64,000 nt of DNA from CAVTSA01 sp963790575 (GTDB lineage: Bacteria; Chloroflexota; Dormibacteria; Dormibacterales; Dormibacteraceae): assembly GCA_963790575.1 (NCBI GenBank), contig CAWBPD010000001.1, forward strand, positions 186,001-250,000, in the 5' to 3' direction. Below the pieces are notes generated by a model, which saw nothing but the letters and a program-made list of their open reading frames with translations, was not told the DNA's origin and made no database searches. Each line of letters opens with the position of its first letter. Positions within the stretch are counted from its first letter, which is position 1. Of this stretch, positions 8,642 through 23,638 are shown piece after piece. The position numbers were made by a program, and so were the translations under genes.

Positions 8642-9733
8642 TCACCGCAGGTCGGCGAGCGAGCTCCAGACCTCGAGCTTGGTGCGGACACGACGAACCA
8701 CCTCGTCGCTGAACTCGATGGTCGAGTTGTTCCCGCCCAAATCGGGCGTCTTGACACCGTCGGCCACCGCCTCCAGGGTCGACTCGTAGATCGAGCGCGA
8801 TGCCGTCTGGTAGGCGCGGCTCCCGTTCAGATAGTGGAGGATCGAAGCCACCGCCAGAATCATGGCCATCGGATTGGCGAGGTTCTTGCCCTGTAGCGAG
8901 GGGGCGGTGCCGTGAGGAGCCTCCGACATGGCCACCGATACCTCGCCCTGCTGGTCGAAGGCGAGCACCACCGACTCGGCGCCCGCGATGCTGCCGAACA
9001 TAGGCATGACCAGGTCGGACAGGTTGTCTCCGTCCCGGTTGAGCGCCGGGATCACCAGCGGGTCGCCGTTGGTGGCGATCAGCATCGCGTACGTGGTGTC
9101 GATCAGCTGCGGGTTGTAGCGGACGTCGGGCGACTCGGCCGCCGCGCGGTCCATCTCCTCTTTCAGCATGCCCTCGTAGATGGGACTCACCGTCCACTTG
9201 GGGCCGCCGAAGACGGTGGAGCCGGTGCGCCGCGCGTGCTCGAACGCGAACTGGGCGAGGATCCGGCAGGTCCGCCGGCTCACCTTCTCGGTTCGGTAGG
9301 CCCACTCGTCCAGGCCCTCGCCCTCGCGCCATTCTTTCGCCCCGTAGGCGTCGTCGACCGCCATGCGGATGATGGAGATGGGTGAGAACACCGCCAGCGC
9401 CGGACGGATGCCTGGGATCCGACGCGCGGTGCGGACGATGACGCGCCCGTCCATCTCTTTGCGGAGGATCGCGTTGGGGCTGCCCACGTCGCTTGCCCCT
9501 TCCGGGGTGATGGTGGCGGCCTTGAGGCCGGCGCCGGCCTTGCGCATCGCGACCGCCGCCTCGTGCACCACCTTGTTGCGGGTCTGGCGGCGGTTCTCCA
9601 ATGAGAGATCGAAGTGCTGGAGGTCGAGACGCACCCCGAGCACATCCGGCGCGAGCAGGCGCAGCGCCTCCTGCAGCAGCTCCTCGCCGGTCTGGTCGCC
9701 GTGCAGCACGACGAGATTGGTGTTCGCGGTCAC
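8642..9733 (-). CDS. Isocitrate/isopropylmalate dehydrogenase family protein (probable isocitrate dehydrogenase)
   Basis: A 363-residue NAD(P)-dependent beta-decarboxylating dehydrogenase. The substrate-phosphate region reads SLENRRQTRNK, followed by the long conserved run GLKAATITPEG and an arginine-rich IVRTARRIPGIRP. The metal-binding aspartates lie in the NRDGDNLSDLVMPMFGSIAG block and the nucleotide-binding loop is SEAPHGTAPSLQGKNLANPMAMI. The N-terminus has HGDQTGEE in place of the DGIGPE of most family members. Isocitrate is the likeliest substrate; isopropylmalate or homoisocitrate cannot be excluded. GTG start, stand-alone gene on the minus strand, convergent with the lipoproteins. 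Confidence 0.82.
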   Translation of the reverse strand: MTANTNLVVLHGDQTGEELLQEALRLLAPDVLGVRLDLQHFDLSLENRRQTRNKVVHEAAVAMRKAGAGLKAATITPEGASDVGSPNAILRKEMDGRVIVRTARRIPGIRPALAVFSPISIIRMAVDDAYGAKEWREGEGLDEWAYRTEKVSRRTCRILAQFAFEHARRTGSTVFGGPKWTVSPIYEGMLKEEMDRAAAESPDVRYNPQLIDTTYAMLIATNGDPLVIPALNRDGDNLSDLVMPMFGSIAGAESVVLAFDQQGEVSVAMSEAPHGTAPSLQGKNLANPMAMILAVASILHYLNGSRAYQTASRSIYESTLEAVADGVKTPDLGGNNSTIEFSDEVVRRVRTKLEVWSSLADLR

Positions 9734-9871
9734 GAATTCACGCTACTCGCATCTTCCGTCCGACTCCCAGCGCCTTGTCAGAGCGCCGTAGACGGTCGTG
9801 GTAGGATGGGCCGTGGCCTGGCGGAAGTCAGGTTTACTTTTCTCTGCCCAGGCGAAGATAGACGAGGCCCT

Positions 9872-10021
9872 ATGGAGACGATCATCACCCTGCAGTGTGA
9901 GACCTGCAAGCGGCACAACTACACGACCAAGAAGAACAAGCGGAACGATCCGGACCGGCTGACGCTCAAGAAGTACTGCCGCTGGTGCCGCACGCACACC
10001 TCGCACCGGGAGACCAGGTAG
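9872..10021 (+). CDS. rpmG: 50S ribosomal protein L33 (zinc-binding form)
   Basis: A 49-residue ribosomal protein. The zinc ribbon is intact, with CETC near residue 9 and CRWC near residue 37, marking the C+ form that needs zinc. It opens the rpmG-secE-nusG-rplK-rplA group, a common bacterial arrangement, and lies 6 bases before secE. A purine-rich GACGAGG before the ATG may serve as a weak ribosome-binding site. Confidence 0.95.
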   Translation: METIITLQCETCKRHNYTTKKNKRNDPDRLTLKKYCRWCRTHTSHRETR

Positions 10022-10027
10022 CGCAGG

Positions 10028-10699
10028 ATGCCTTCCTCCAAGGCTCGCCGGCGTCGCGCTCAGCAGCGTCGCGGCGCCGCCGCTCAGGGACCGTCCCGGC
10101 GCCCGCCGGTGGTCGCGCGGCCCGTTGAGCCGGCTTCGGTCGAGGAGGCCGAGTCCCTTGAGCCCATCCTGGACCAGGTCGGGATCGAGCCCGCACAGGA
10201 GCTGGAGCCGGAGCCGGAGGTCGAGGCGGCCGGCGCCGACGAGGCGGCCGGCGCCGATGATGCGGCGGACGCCGAGTGGGAGGAACCGGCCGAGAGCGAC
10301 ACCGACGAGACGCTCGCGGAGCAGGAGGCCGACGTCGAGGAGGCCGTGGCAGAGTTGGGCCGTGCCGCCGAGGAGCCGGCGCCGCGCGGACGGCGCTCGC
10401 GGGCGGGGGCTTCGACCGCCGTCGCCGCGCGGACGCGGCCGGCACCCCGAGCCGCGAGCCGCAATCGCCGCCGGGGCGCGAGTCCGCAGCCCCAGGGACC
10501 GGCGGTGGTACGGTTCTTCCGCGAAACCTTCGACGAGCTCCGCAAGGTGGACTGGCCCACCCCAAACGAGCTCTACCGGTACACGATCATCGTCATCATC
10601 ACCGTGATCGTGCTGGCCGCGTTCATCTCCGGCCTGGACTGGGTATTGCAACAGCTGGCCCAGAGGTTCGTCTACGGCGCGCCCGGGGCCGCGGGCTGA
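10028..10699 (+). CDS. secE: Preprotein translocase subunit SecE with a long acidic N-terminal extension
   Basis: SecE clamps the SecY channel of the Sec translocon. The recognisable protein is only the last ~64 of 223 residues: an amphipathic helix VVRFFRETFDELRKVDWPTP (from residue 160) followed by one membrane span. The first ~159 residues are low-complexity: a basic start (SSKARRRRAQQRR), a long Ala/Glu/Asp-rich stretch (about 30-125) and an Arg/Ala-rich linker. SecE is usually 60-90 residues in this type of organism, so the extension is unusual. The reading frame and the ATG with upstream purines support it as real coding sequence. Confidence 0.93.
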   Translation: MPSSKARRRRAQQRRGAAAQGPSRRPPVVARPVEPASVEEAESLEPILDQVGIEPAQELEPEPEVEAAGADEAAGADDAADAEWEEPAESDTDETLAEQEADVEEAVAELGRAAEEPAPRGRRSRAGASTAVAARTRPAPRAASRNRRRGASPQPQGPAVVRFFRETFDELRKVDWPTPNELYRYTIIVIITVIVLAAFISGLDWVLQQLAQRFVYGAPGAAG

Positions 10700-10735
10700 G
10701 CGGGACATTAGAAAGAAGAAGAGAAGAACGAAGAC

Positions 10736-11299
10736 ATGGCAGAACAGACGACGACGAGCACGGTACCGACCGAGGAGGCCCAGTGGTACGTCATCCACGC
10801 GTACTCGGGGCATGAGGACAAGGTCAAGAAGAATCTCGAGCGCCGCATCGAGTCGATGGACATGCAGGACCGGATCCTGGACGTCCTGGTTCCGATGGAG
10901 GACGAGATCGAGATCAAGGAGGGGAAGCGCCGGCACGTGCAGCGGCGCATCTTCCCCGGCTACGTGCTGGTCCGCATGCACATGTCGGACGAGAGCTGGT
11001 ACGTGGTACGCAACACGCCTGGCGTGACCAGCTTCGTCGGCAGCGGCAACAAGCCCGTGCCGCTCCAGGAGAAGGAGGTGCGGGGCATCCTCAAGCAGAT
11101 GAAGCAGGAGGCCCCGAAGGTCAAGGTCGAGTACGAGGTGGGCGAGACCGTCCGCGTCGTCGACGGGCCGTTCGCCGAGTTCCTGGGCCGCGTTGACGAG
11201 ATCAACGGCGAGAAGGGCAAGCTCAAGGTGCTGGTCACCATGTTCGGCCGCGAGACCCCATTGGAGCTCGACCTCCTCCAGGTGGAGAAGGTTCGCTAG
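10736..11299 (+). CDS. nusG: Transcription termination/antitermination protein NusG
   Basis: A 187-residue elongation factor that binds RNA polymerase and couples it to the ribosome or Rho. The NGN domain contains WYVIHAYSGHEDKVKKNLE and FPGYVLVRM; the C-terminal KOW domain reads VGETVRVVDGPFAEFLGRVDEIN. The length is standard. It has a purine-rich leader (AAGAAGAGAAGAACG) before the ATG, and rplK follows 29 bases later. Confidence 0.97.
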   Translation: MAEQTTTSTVPTEEAQWYVIHAYSGHEDKVKKNLERRIESMDMQDRILDVLVPMEDEIEIKEGKRRHVQRRIFPGYVLVRMHMSDESWYVVRNTPGVTSFVGSGNKPVPLQEKEVRGILKQMKQEAPKVKVEYEVGETVRVVDGPFAEFLGRVDEINGEKGKLKVLVTMFGRETPLELDLLQVEKVR

Positions 11300-11328
11300 C
11301 CCGGATGAGGAAGGCCTAGGAGAAAGCG

Positions 11329-11757
11329 ATGGCGAAGAAGAGAATTCGCACCGTGCTGAAGATCGAGCTCAACGCGGGCAGGGCCACCCCGGCGCCGCCC
11401 GTCGGGACCGCGCTCGGCCCGCACGGCGTCAACATCATGGACTTCTGCAAGCAGTACAACGACCGCACGTCGCAGCAGTCCGGTGAGGTGGTTCCGGCGG
11501 AGATCACGATCTTCGAGGACCGCAGCTTCACGTTCGTGCTCAAGACGCCGCCGACGGTCCAGATGCTGAAGAAGGCGGCCGGGGTCGAGAAGGGTTCGTC
11601 GAAGCCCAACCGCGACAAGATCGGCACCATCACCCGCGATCAGCTCCGGGTGGTGGCGGAGGCCAAGGTCAAGGACCTCAACACCCAGGACCTGGACCAG
11701 GCGACCAAGATGATCGAGGGCACGGCCCGTTCCATGGGGCTCGAAGTCGTTGGCTAA
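11329..11757 (+). CDS. rplK: 50S ribosomal protein L11
   Basis: L11 forms the GTPase-associated centre with 23S rRNA. The 142-residue protein shows the proline-rich N-terminal segment PAPPVGTALGPHGVNIMDFCKQYN and the RNA-binding C-terminal domain with KMIEGTARSMGLEV. Length and order (nusG-rplK-rplA) are standard. Its TAA stop overlaps the TTG start of rplA. Confidence 0.97.
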   Translation: MAKKRIRTVLKIELNAGRATPAPPVGTALGPHGVNIMDFCKQYNDRTSQQSGEVVPAEITIFEDRSFTFVLKTPPTVQMLKKAAGVEKGSSKPNRDKIGTITRDQLRVVAEAKVKDLNTQDLDQATKMIEGTARSMGLEVVG

Positions 11758-12475
11758 GCAGCGCGGAAGGAAGTACGTCGCGGCGGCCGAGAAGCTCCGG
11801 GAGGTGATCGGTCCGGAGTCGGAGGGCCTGAATCCGGTTCGAGCCTGCGAGGTGGTGAAGGACACCTCCACCGTCAAGTTCGACGCCACCGTGGAGGCCC
11901 ATGTCCGTCTGGGTGTGGACCCCCGACATGCGGATCAGATGGTCCGCGGCTCGGTGGTGCTTCCCAACGGCACCGGGAAGAGCGTCCGGGTGCTCGCGTT
12001 CGTCACCGGCGACAAGGCGGCCGAAGCCCGCGAGGCGGGGGCCGACTACGTGGGTGGTGACGATCTGGTCCAGCGGATTCAGGGCGGATGGACCGACTTC
12101 GACGTCGCCGTCGCCACTCCCGACATGATGCCCAAGGTGGGGCCGCTGGGCCGCATCCTGGGCCCGCGTGGCCTGATGCCGAACCCGAAGGCGGGCACGG
12201 TCACGTTCGATGTCGGCCGGGCGGTTCGCGAGGTCAAGGCAGGACGCGTCGAGTACCGCACCGACCGCTTCGGCATCGTGCACGTCGCGATCGGCAAGGT
12301 CTCGTTCGAGCCCGACCGCCTGCAGCAGAACCTGGCCGCTTTGGTCGAGGCGCTGATCCGCGACAAGCCCCAGGCGGCCAAGGGTCAGTACCTGAAGACG
12401 CTGCACCTGGCGGCCACGATGGGCCCCTCGGTCCCCATCGACGTCCGCGAAGCCGCCAAACTCACCACCGCCTAG
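11750..12475 (+). CDS. rplA: 50S ribosomal protein L1
   Basis: L1 builds the mobile stalk at the ribosomal E site and represses its own operon in many bacteria. The 241-residue protein has MPNPKAGTVT, GRILGPRGLMPNPK and the C-terminal TMGPSVPID motif. The start is TTG at 11750, inside the last codons of rplK (8-base overlap), chosen because it gives MAKQRGRKY. It ends the first ribosomal block: the next genes, rplJ-rplL, are separated from it by repeats and by dedA on the other strand. Confidence 0.96.
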   Translation: MAKQRGRKYVAAAEKLREVIGPESEGLNPVRACEVVKDTSTVKFDATVEAHVRLGVDPRHADQMVRGSVVLPNGTGKSVRVLAFVTGDKAAEAREAGADYVGGDDLVQRIQGGWTDFDVAVATPDMMPKVGPLGRILGPRGLMPNPKAGTVTFDVGRAVREVKAGRVEYRTDRFGIVHVAIGKVSFEPDRLQQNLAALVEALIRDKPQAAKGQYLKTLHLAATMGPSVPIDVREAAKLTTA

Positions 12476-12490
12476 CGGGGCGCGGCGGAA

Positions 12491-12546
12491 CATTGCCGGC
12501 ATTGCAACGCCATCCGGCGCCGGATGACGTTGCATCGCCGGCGATG
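12491..12546. repeat. D42 dyad element (CATTGCCGGCAATG class)
   Basis: A 56-base near-perfect palindrome. Its outer dyads CATTGCCGGCATTG and CATCGCCGGCGATG are each self-complementary and are centred at 12497.5 and 12539.5, exactly 42 bases apart. The inner part (CATCCGGCGCCGGATG) is also palindromic. It abuts L-element copy A. Confidence 0.85.
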
Positions 12547-12985
12547 TAACCCCACCACCCCCTCCGCTCACGCAGCACCTGTCGCCAGCCGCGGCCCACA
12601 CCTGAGCTCGCGTAGGAACCGTGTGGTCACGCAACCAGCGGGCACAGCTCGGGCGAAGCCCGAAGCGAGCCAGCACGACCTCGCCAAAGCACGCCCACTG
12701 CGGGCCCGGCAGGGAACGCCGGCGAGTGCCGGCGCGGGGGTTTGGGGGCGGCAGCCACCCAAGAAAAACAAATCGAAACCACACAACCGGCACCACCCGG
12801 TGCTCCACCGCCGTGCGCAGCTCGGACGCCAGTCCGAAGTCGCCCGGAGGTCGCCCCAGGACTCGCCCCCCACCACCCCGGTACTTGCTCACGTACCACC
12901 ACCGAATCCCACACAACCTCCAACCCCGTACTTGCTCGGCCGTGCGCGATGGCTCGGACGCCAGTCCGAAGTCGCCCGGAGACCC
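12547..12985 (-). repeat. L-element copy A, non-coding structured repeat (inverted relative to copies B and C)
   Basis: Read on the minus strand this 440-base stretch repeats the non-coding segments at 14955 and 58060. Conserved blocks include the hairpin TCGGAC-loop-GTCCGA, TTGTTTTTCTTGGGTGGCTG, a GCCGGC / GCCGGC hairpin, CTTCGGGCTTCGCCCGAG and CCACACGGTTCCTACGCGAG. The outer hairpin occurs twice here (about 12828 and 12957), so the end is partly duplicated. No convincing gene is present; open frames in it are by-products of high GC. It lies between rplA and dedA. Confidence 0.8.
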
Positions 12986-12992
12986 CCGGAGG

Positions 12993-13724
12993 TCAGCCGA
13001 TCTTGGTGGACTCGCCGCCCCTCCGCCGCAGTCCGCCGAAGTCGAGGGGCCCTGGCATCTCGCGTTCGGCGGCGGCCACAAGGCGGCCTTCGTTGACCCG
13101 GACCAGGATGATGCCGGCGACGATCAACAGGACCGCCAGGATCACCAACACCACCTTGACCACGCCACCGTACCGCTCCACCACGGCGCCCGCCTCGAAG
13201 TAGACCAAGCCCCAGAGGGTGGCCCACAGGGCGGCGCCGATCGCGCTCGTGATCTCGAACCGAGGGTATGGCATTCGCGCCACCCCACCGAGCAGCGAGA
13301 TGTAGGCCCGCAAGATGGTGACGAAGCGCCCGAAGACGATCACCCAACCGCCGAAATGGTTGAAGAGGTAGTAGGCGACCTTCAGGCGCTCGTCCTTGAT
13401 GCGCAGCCAGCGCGCGATTCGCAACAAGACGCGCGAACCGCCGAAGTAGCCGATCGCGAACCCGACGTTGGATCCCAGGAAGGCCGCCACGGCGGCGGTG
13501 AGAATGACCAGCCAGATGTCCAGGCGGTGCGTGGTGGCGGCGAGGATGGCGCCCAGGATGAGCGCGGTCTCCCCGGGGGAGGGAATGCCGAGGTACTCGA
13601 TCGCCACCAGTGCGAAGATCAAGCCGTAGGCAGGGCCGGGCGGGAGCTTGTCGAAATCGACTCCGAAGAGCACGGCCCCAGAACCGGCCAGGGGGAGCAC
13701 GGCCAGCCCGAGGGCCCGACTCAT
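12993..13724 (-). CDS. DedA family integral membrane protein
   Basis: A 243-residue membrane protein of the DedA/VTT superfamily, whose members act as lipid scramblases or undecaprenyl-phosphate flippases. The family signatures are visible: EYLGIPSPGETALILGA early on, and the F-G-R region FVTILRAYISLLGGVARMPYPRFEI with its conserved arginines and glycines. Several hydrophobic spans follow, and the tail is basic. ATG 13724 is chosen; GTG 13733 would add three residues. It lies on the minus strand between rplA and rplJ, breaking a block that is usually continuous, and is divergent from the L10 leader. Confidence 0.85.
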   Translation of the reverse strand: MSRALGLAVLPLAGSGAVLFGVDFDKLPPGPAYGLIFALVAIEYLGIPSPGETALILGAILAATTHRLDIWLVILTAAVAAFLGSNVGFAIGYFGGSRVLLRIARWLRIKDERLKVAYYLFNHFGGWVIVFGRFVTILRAYISLLGGVARMPYPRFEITSAIGAALWATLWGLVYFEAGAVVERYGGVVKVVLVILAVLLIVAGIILVRVNEGRLVAAAEREMPGPLDFGGLRRRGGESTKIG

Positions 13725-13764
13725 TGCAGCCACGTTACCCGAAGGCGCATCCCGGTATGCTCTC

Positions 13765-13880
13765 TGCGTCAGCCCGAGACGGCAGGTGGCGCCGTGGCCT
13801 CAATTTCCTGCCCAGGCAAGCGTGCGTGACAGGGTTTCCTCCCTGCCCGAGCGACCTTGGCCGCCTTGGGTTATGGAGGT
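13765..13880 (+). ncRNA. Ribosomal protein L10 leader
   Basis: The 5' untranslated region of rplJ contains the paired blocks AGACGGCAGGTGG (from about 13777) and TTTCCTGCCCAGGC (from about 13805), joined by a GC stem. This matches the kink-turn-containing L10 leader to which the L10-(L12)4 complex binds to shut off its own translation. A possible -10 box, TATGCT, is at 13756-13761. Downstream are a CAGGG / CCCTG hairpin, the Shine-Dalgarno GGAGG (13875-13879) and exactly eight T before the ATG. Confidence 0.75.
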
Positions 13881-13887
13881 TTTTTTT

Positions 13888-14451
13888 ATGGCAAGACCCG
13901 AGAAGGAAGCGCAGGTCAGCCTGATCGCCGAGAAGCTGCAGTCAGCCAAGACGTCGGTGCTGACCGATTACCGCGGTCTCAGCGTGGCCCAGCTGCAGGA
14001 GCTCCGCTCCACCCTGCGTCCGGCGAACGTGGAGTACCGCGTGGTCAAGAACACGCTGGCCCGGCGTGCGGTCGCCGACGCAGGTCAGGACACCGGCCTG
14101 CAGGAGCTGTTCACGGGCCCGGTCGCGATCGCGTTCGGATACGACGACCTCGGAGCCCCGGTCCGCCTGCTCACCGAGTGGGCCCGGCAGACGCGTCTGC
14201 CGCTGGACCTGAAGGGGGGCCTCGTCGAGGGCCGGGTGATGAATGCCCAGGAAATCCGGCAGATCGGAGACCTCCCGTCGCGCGAGGTGCTCATCGCCCA
14301 GTTGCTGGGCACCCTGCAGACGCCACTGGGTCAGCTGGCGAGCGCGATCCAGTCTTCGGTGCAGGAGTTGGTGGGGTTGCTCGAGGCGCGCCGCGAGCAG
14401 CTTGAAGGTGGCGATGGTGGGACCGGCGGCGTGCCGGCCGCGGTCGCCTGA
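13888..14451 (+). CDS. rplJ: 50S ribosomal protein L10
   Basis: L10 anchors the L7/L12 stalk to 23S rRNA. The 187-residue protein has the conserved start RPEKEAQVSLIAEKLQSA, then VLTDYRGLSVAQLQELRS and VVKNTLARRA, with the usual helical C-terminus (LEARREQLEGG) that binds L12. ATG 13888 follows GGAGG and an eight-T spacer. The L10 leader upstream suggests autogenous control; rplL follows after 21 bases. Confidence 0.96.
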   Translation: MARPEKEAQVSLIAEKLQSAKTSVLTDYRGLSVAQLQELRSTLRPANVEYRVVKNTLARRAVADAGQDTGLQELFTGPVAIAFGYDDLGAPVRLLTEWARQTRLPLDLKGGLVEGRVMNAQEIRQIGDLPSREVLIAQLLGTLQTPLGQLASAIQSSVQELVGLLEARREQLEGGDGGTGGVPAAVA

Positions 14452-14472
14452 GACAGAGCCAAGGAGAACAAG

Positions 14473-14868
14473 ATGGCAACCAAGATCACCCCGGAGGAGT
14501 TTGTCGAGGCCCTCGAGAGCTGGAGCGTGCTCGACGTGGTCAACGCCGTCAAGGCGATCGAGGACAAGTTCGGCATCAAGGCCGCGGCAGCGGTCGCGGC
14601 GCCGGCGGCGGCGCCGGCCAACGGTGCTGCCGAGGCGGCGGCGCCTGAAGAGGAGAAGACCGAGTTCACGGTTCTGCTCTCCGAGGTCGGTGCCAGCAAG
14701 ATCAACGTGATCAAGGCGGTGCGCGAGCTGACGTCCCTGGGCCTGAAGGAGGCCAAGGACCTGGTCGACGGTGCCCCCAAGAACGTCCTCGAGAACGTGA
14801 GCAAGGATGACGCGGACAACGCGGTCAACAAGCTCAAGGAGGCAGGTGCGACGGTCGAGCTCAAGTAG
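14473..14868 (+). CDS. rplL: 50S ribosomal protein L7/L12
   Basis: The multi-copy stalk protein that recruits translation GTPases. The 131-residue protein has the N-terminal dimerisation segment, an Ala-rich hinge (AAAAVAAPAAAPANGAAEAA, about 37-58) and the C-terminal domain with FTVLLSEVGASKINVIKAVRELTSLGLKEAKDLVDGAP. The hinge is typical. It ends the L10-L12 unit; 750 bases of repeats and promoter region separate it from rpoB. Confidence 0.97.
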   Translation: MATKITPEEFVEALESWSVLDVVNAVKAIEDKFGIKAAAAVAAPAAAPANGAAEAAAPEEEKTEFTVLLSEVGASKINVIKAVRELTSLGLKEAKDLVDGAPKNVLENVSKDDADNAVNKLKEAGATVELK

Positions 14869-14898
14869 GGCTCACGTCGCGCCCCGGGGGTGGGGTTA

Positions 14899-14954
14899 CA
14901 TTGCCGGCGCTGCAACCTCATTACGGCGCGGATGGGGTTGCAGTGCTGGCAATG
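14899..14954. repeat. D42 dyad element (CATTGCCGGCAATG class), upstream of L-element B
   Basis: The dyads CATTGCCGGCGCTG and CAGTGCTGGCAATG are centred at 14905.5 and 14947.5 (42 bases). It begins 30 bases after the rplL stop and bounds L-element copy B on its left side. Confidence 0.75.
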
Positions 14955-15298
14955 GTCCGTTACCGGGGGCTGACCTCCGGGCGACTTCGGACTGGCGTCC
15001 GAGCTGCGCACGGCCGAGTAGGCACCGGGGGTGGTGGTTGCGAGGTTGCGATTTGTCTTTCTTGGGTGGCTGCCGCCCCCAAACCCCCGCGGCGCACTTG
15101 CGCCGAGCCCTGCCGGGTCCGCAGTGTCTGGTGCTCTCGGGAGCTCGTGCTGGCTCGCTTCGGGCTTCGCCCGAGCTGCGCCCGCCGGTTGCGTGACCAC
15201 ACGGTTCCTACGCGAGCTCAGGTGTGGGCCGCGCGAGGCGACGGGTGCTGCGGGGGGCGGTGGGGAGGCGGGTGCTGGGTGAGCGTCGGGGTGGGGTT
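14955..15298 (+). repeat. L-element copy B, non-coding structured repeat
   Basis: Same blocks as copies A and C, on the plus strand: hairpin TCGGAC-TGGC-GTCCGA near 14985, TTGCGATTTGTCTTTCTTGGG near 15045, a GGCGC-ACTT-GCGCC hairpin where copies A and C have GCCGGC-NNNN-GCCGGC, CTTCGGGCTTCGCCCGAG near 15160, and CCACACGGTTCCTACGCGAG near 15200. It is bounded on both sides by D42 elements. Nothing coding is seen between 14869 and 15617. The remaining bases to 15500 show no feature that I recognise. Confidence 0.8.
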
Positions 15299-15356
15299 GC
15301 AGTGCCGGCGTTGGAACGTCATCTGGGGTCGGATGGGGTTGCAGTGCCGGCAATGT
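15299..15356. repeat. D42 dyad element (CATTGCCGGCAATG class), downstream of L-element B
   Basis: The dyads TTGCAGTGCCGGCGTTG and TTGCAGTGCCGGCAATG are centred at 15306.5 and 15348.5, again exactly 42 bases apart. Confidence 0.75.
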
Positions 15357-15500
15357 TCCCCTTCTCCCGAACGTGGGGGTTGCATCGAGGGCCCCGCTTG
15401 TGCATAACTTAAGCGGATGCGCGTGAGGGGCTCGAAACGAGCCTGAAAACTCCGCGGCGCTCGCTCACCGAGGGTGGGTGAGCTGGAGACTCGCGCGCTC

Positions 15501-15530
15501 TCGACACTTCCGCTTGCGGCGTGGTACGCT
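15501..15530 (+). promoter_or_regulatory. Putative sigma-70-type promoter of rpoBC
   Basis: TCGACA at 15501-15506 and TACGCT at 15525-15530 are 18 bases apart and resemble -35 and -10 boxes. They lie about 90 bases before the rpoB start, after the repeat cluster. This is the only promoter-like pair I see in the gap. Confidence 0.5.
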
Positions 15531-15617
15531 AAGCGGTCTCGTGCGTGCCTGCCTCGCTGTGCCTCTCCCTCGGGCCTTGGCGCAGCGTGGCCTTCTCTCT
15601 CCTAGGAGTATGCCCCT

Positions 15618-19151
<3,534 letters not shown>

Positions 19152-19206
19152 GCAGCAGGCGCGAGGGATCCAGTCGGTACGGCATGCACACATTGCAGAG
19201 GGACAA

Positions 19207-23481
<4,275 letters not shown>

Positions 23482-23493
23482 CCCCGCACTCAG

Positions 23494-23528
23494 GAAAGGG
23501 GCGCCCCCGGCCGGGGGCGCCCCTTTTC
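23494..23528 (+). terminator. Intrinsic terminator of rpoBC
   Basis: A long perfect GC hairpin (AAAGGGGCGCCCCCGG pairing with CCGGGGGCGCCCCTTT) starting 14 bases after the rpoC stop and ending in TTTTCTCGTTT. This is the clearest rho-independent terminator in the window. Confidence 0.9.
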
Positions 23529-23543
23529 TCGTTTGAGGGCACA

Positions 23544-23595
23544 GTGTCCGCAGACGGACGCTAAAACCGTGTCGGTAGGGTCCTCCTGCGGACAC
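23544..23595. repeat. D42 element with arms GTGTCCGCAG / CTGCGGACAC
   Basis: Inverted arms centred at 23548.5 and 23590.5, exactly 42 bases apart, lie between the rpoC terminator and the aldehyde dehydrogenase gene. The left arm also forms its own dyad (GTCCG-CAGA-CGGAC). A lone half of the CATTGCCGGC class (ATGCTGGCAATG) follows at about 23617-23628. Confidence 0.6.
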
Positions 23596-23638
23596 TCGTG
23601 CGTTCACCAAAGGGAGATGCTGGCAATGTCCCCTTACC

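Noticed and set aside
12524..13096. Several open frames inside L-element copy A (and similar ones in copies B and C)
   Set aside because: The three copies do not keep a common frame or protein, while paired hairpin changes are kept. This speaks for a non-coding element.
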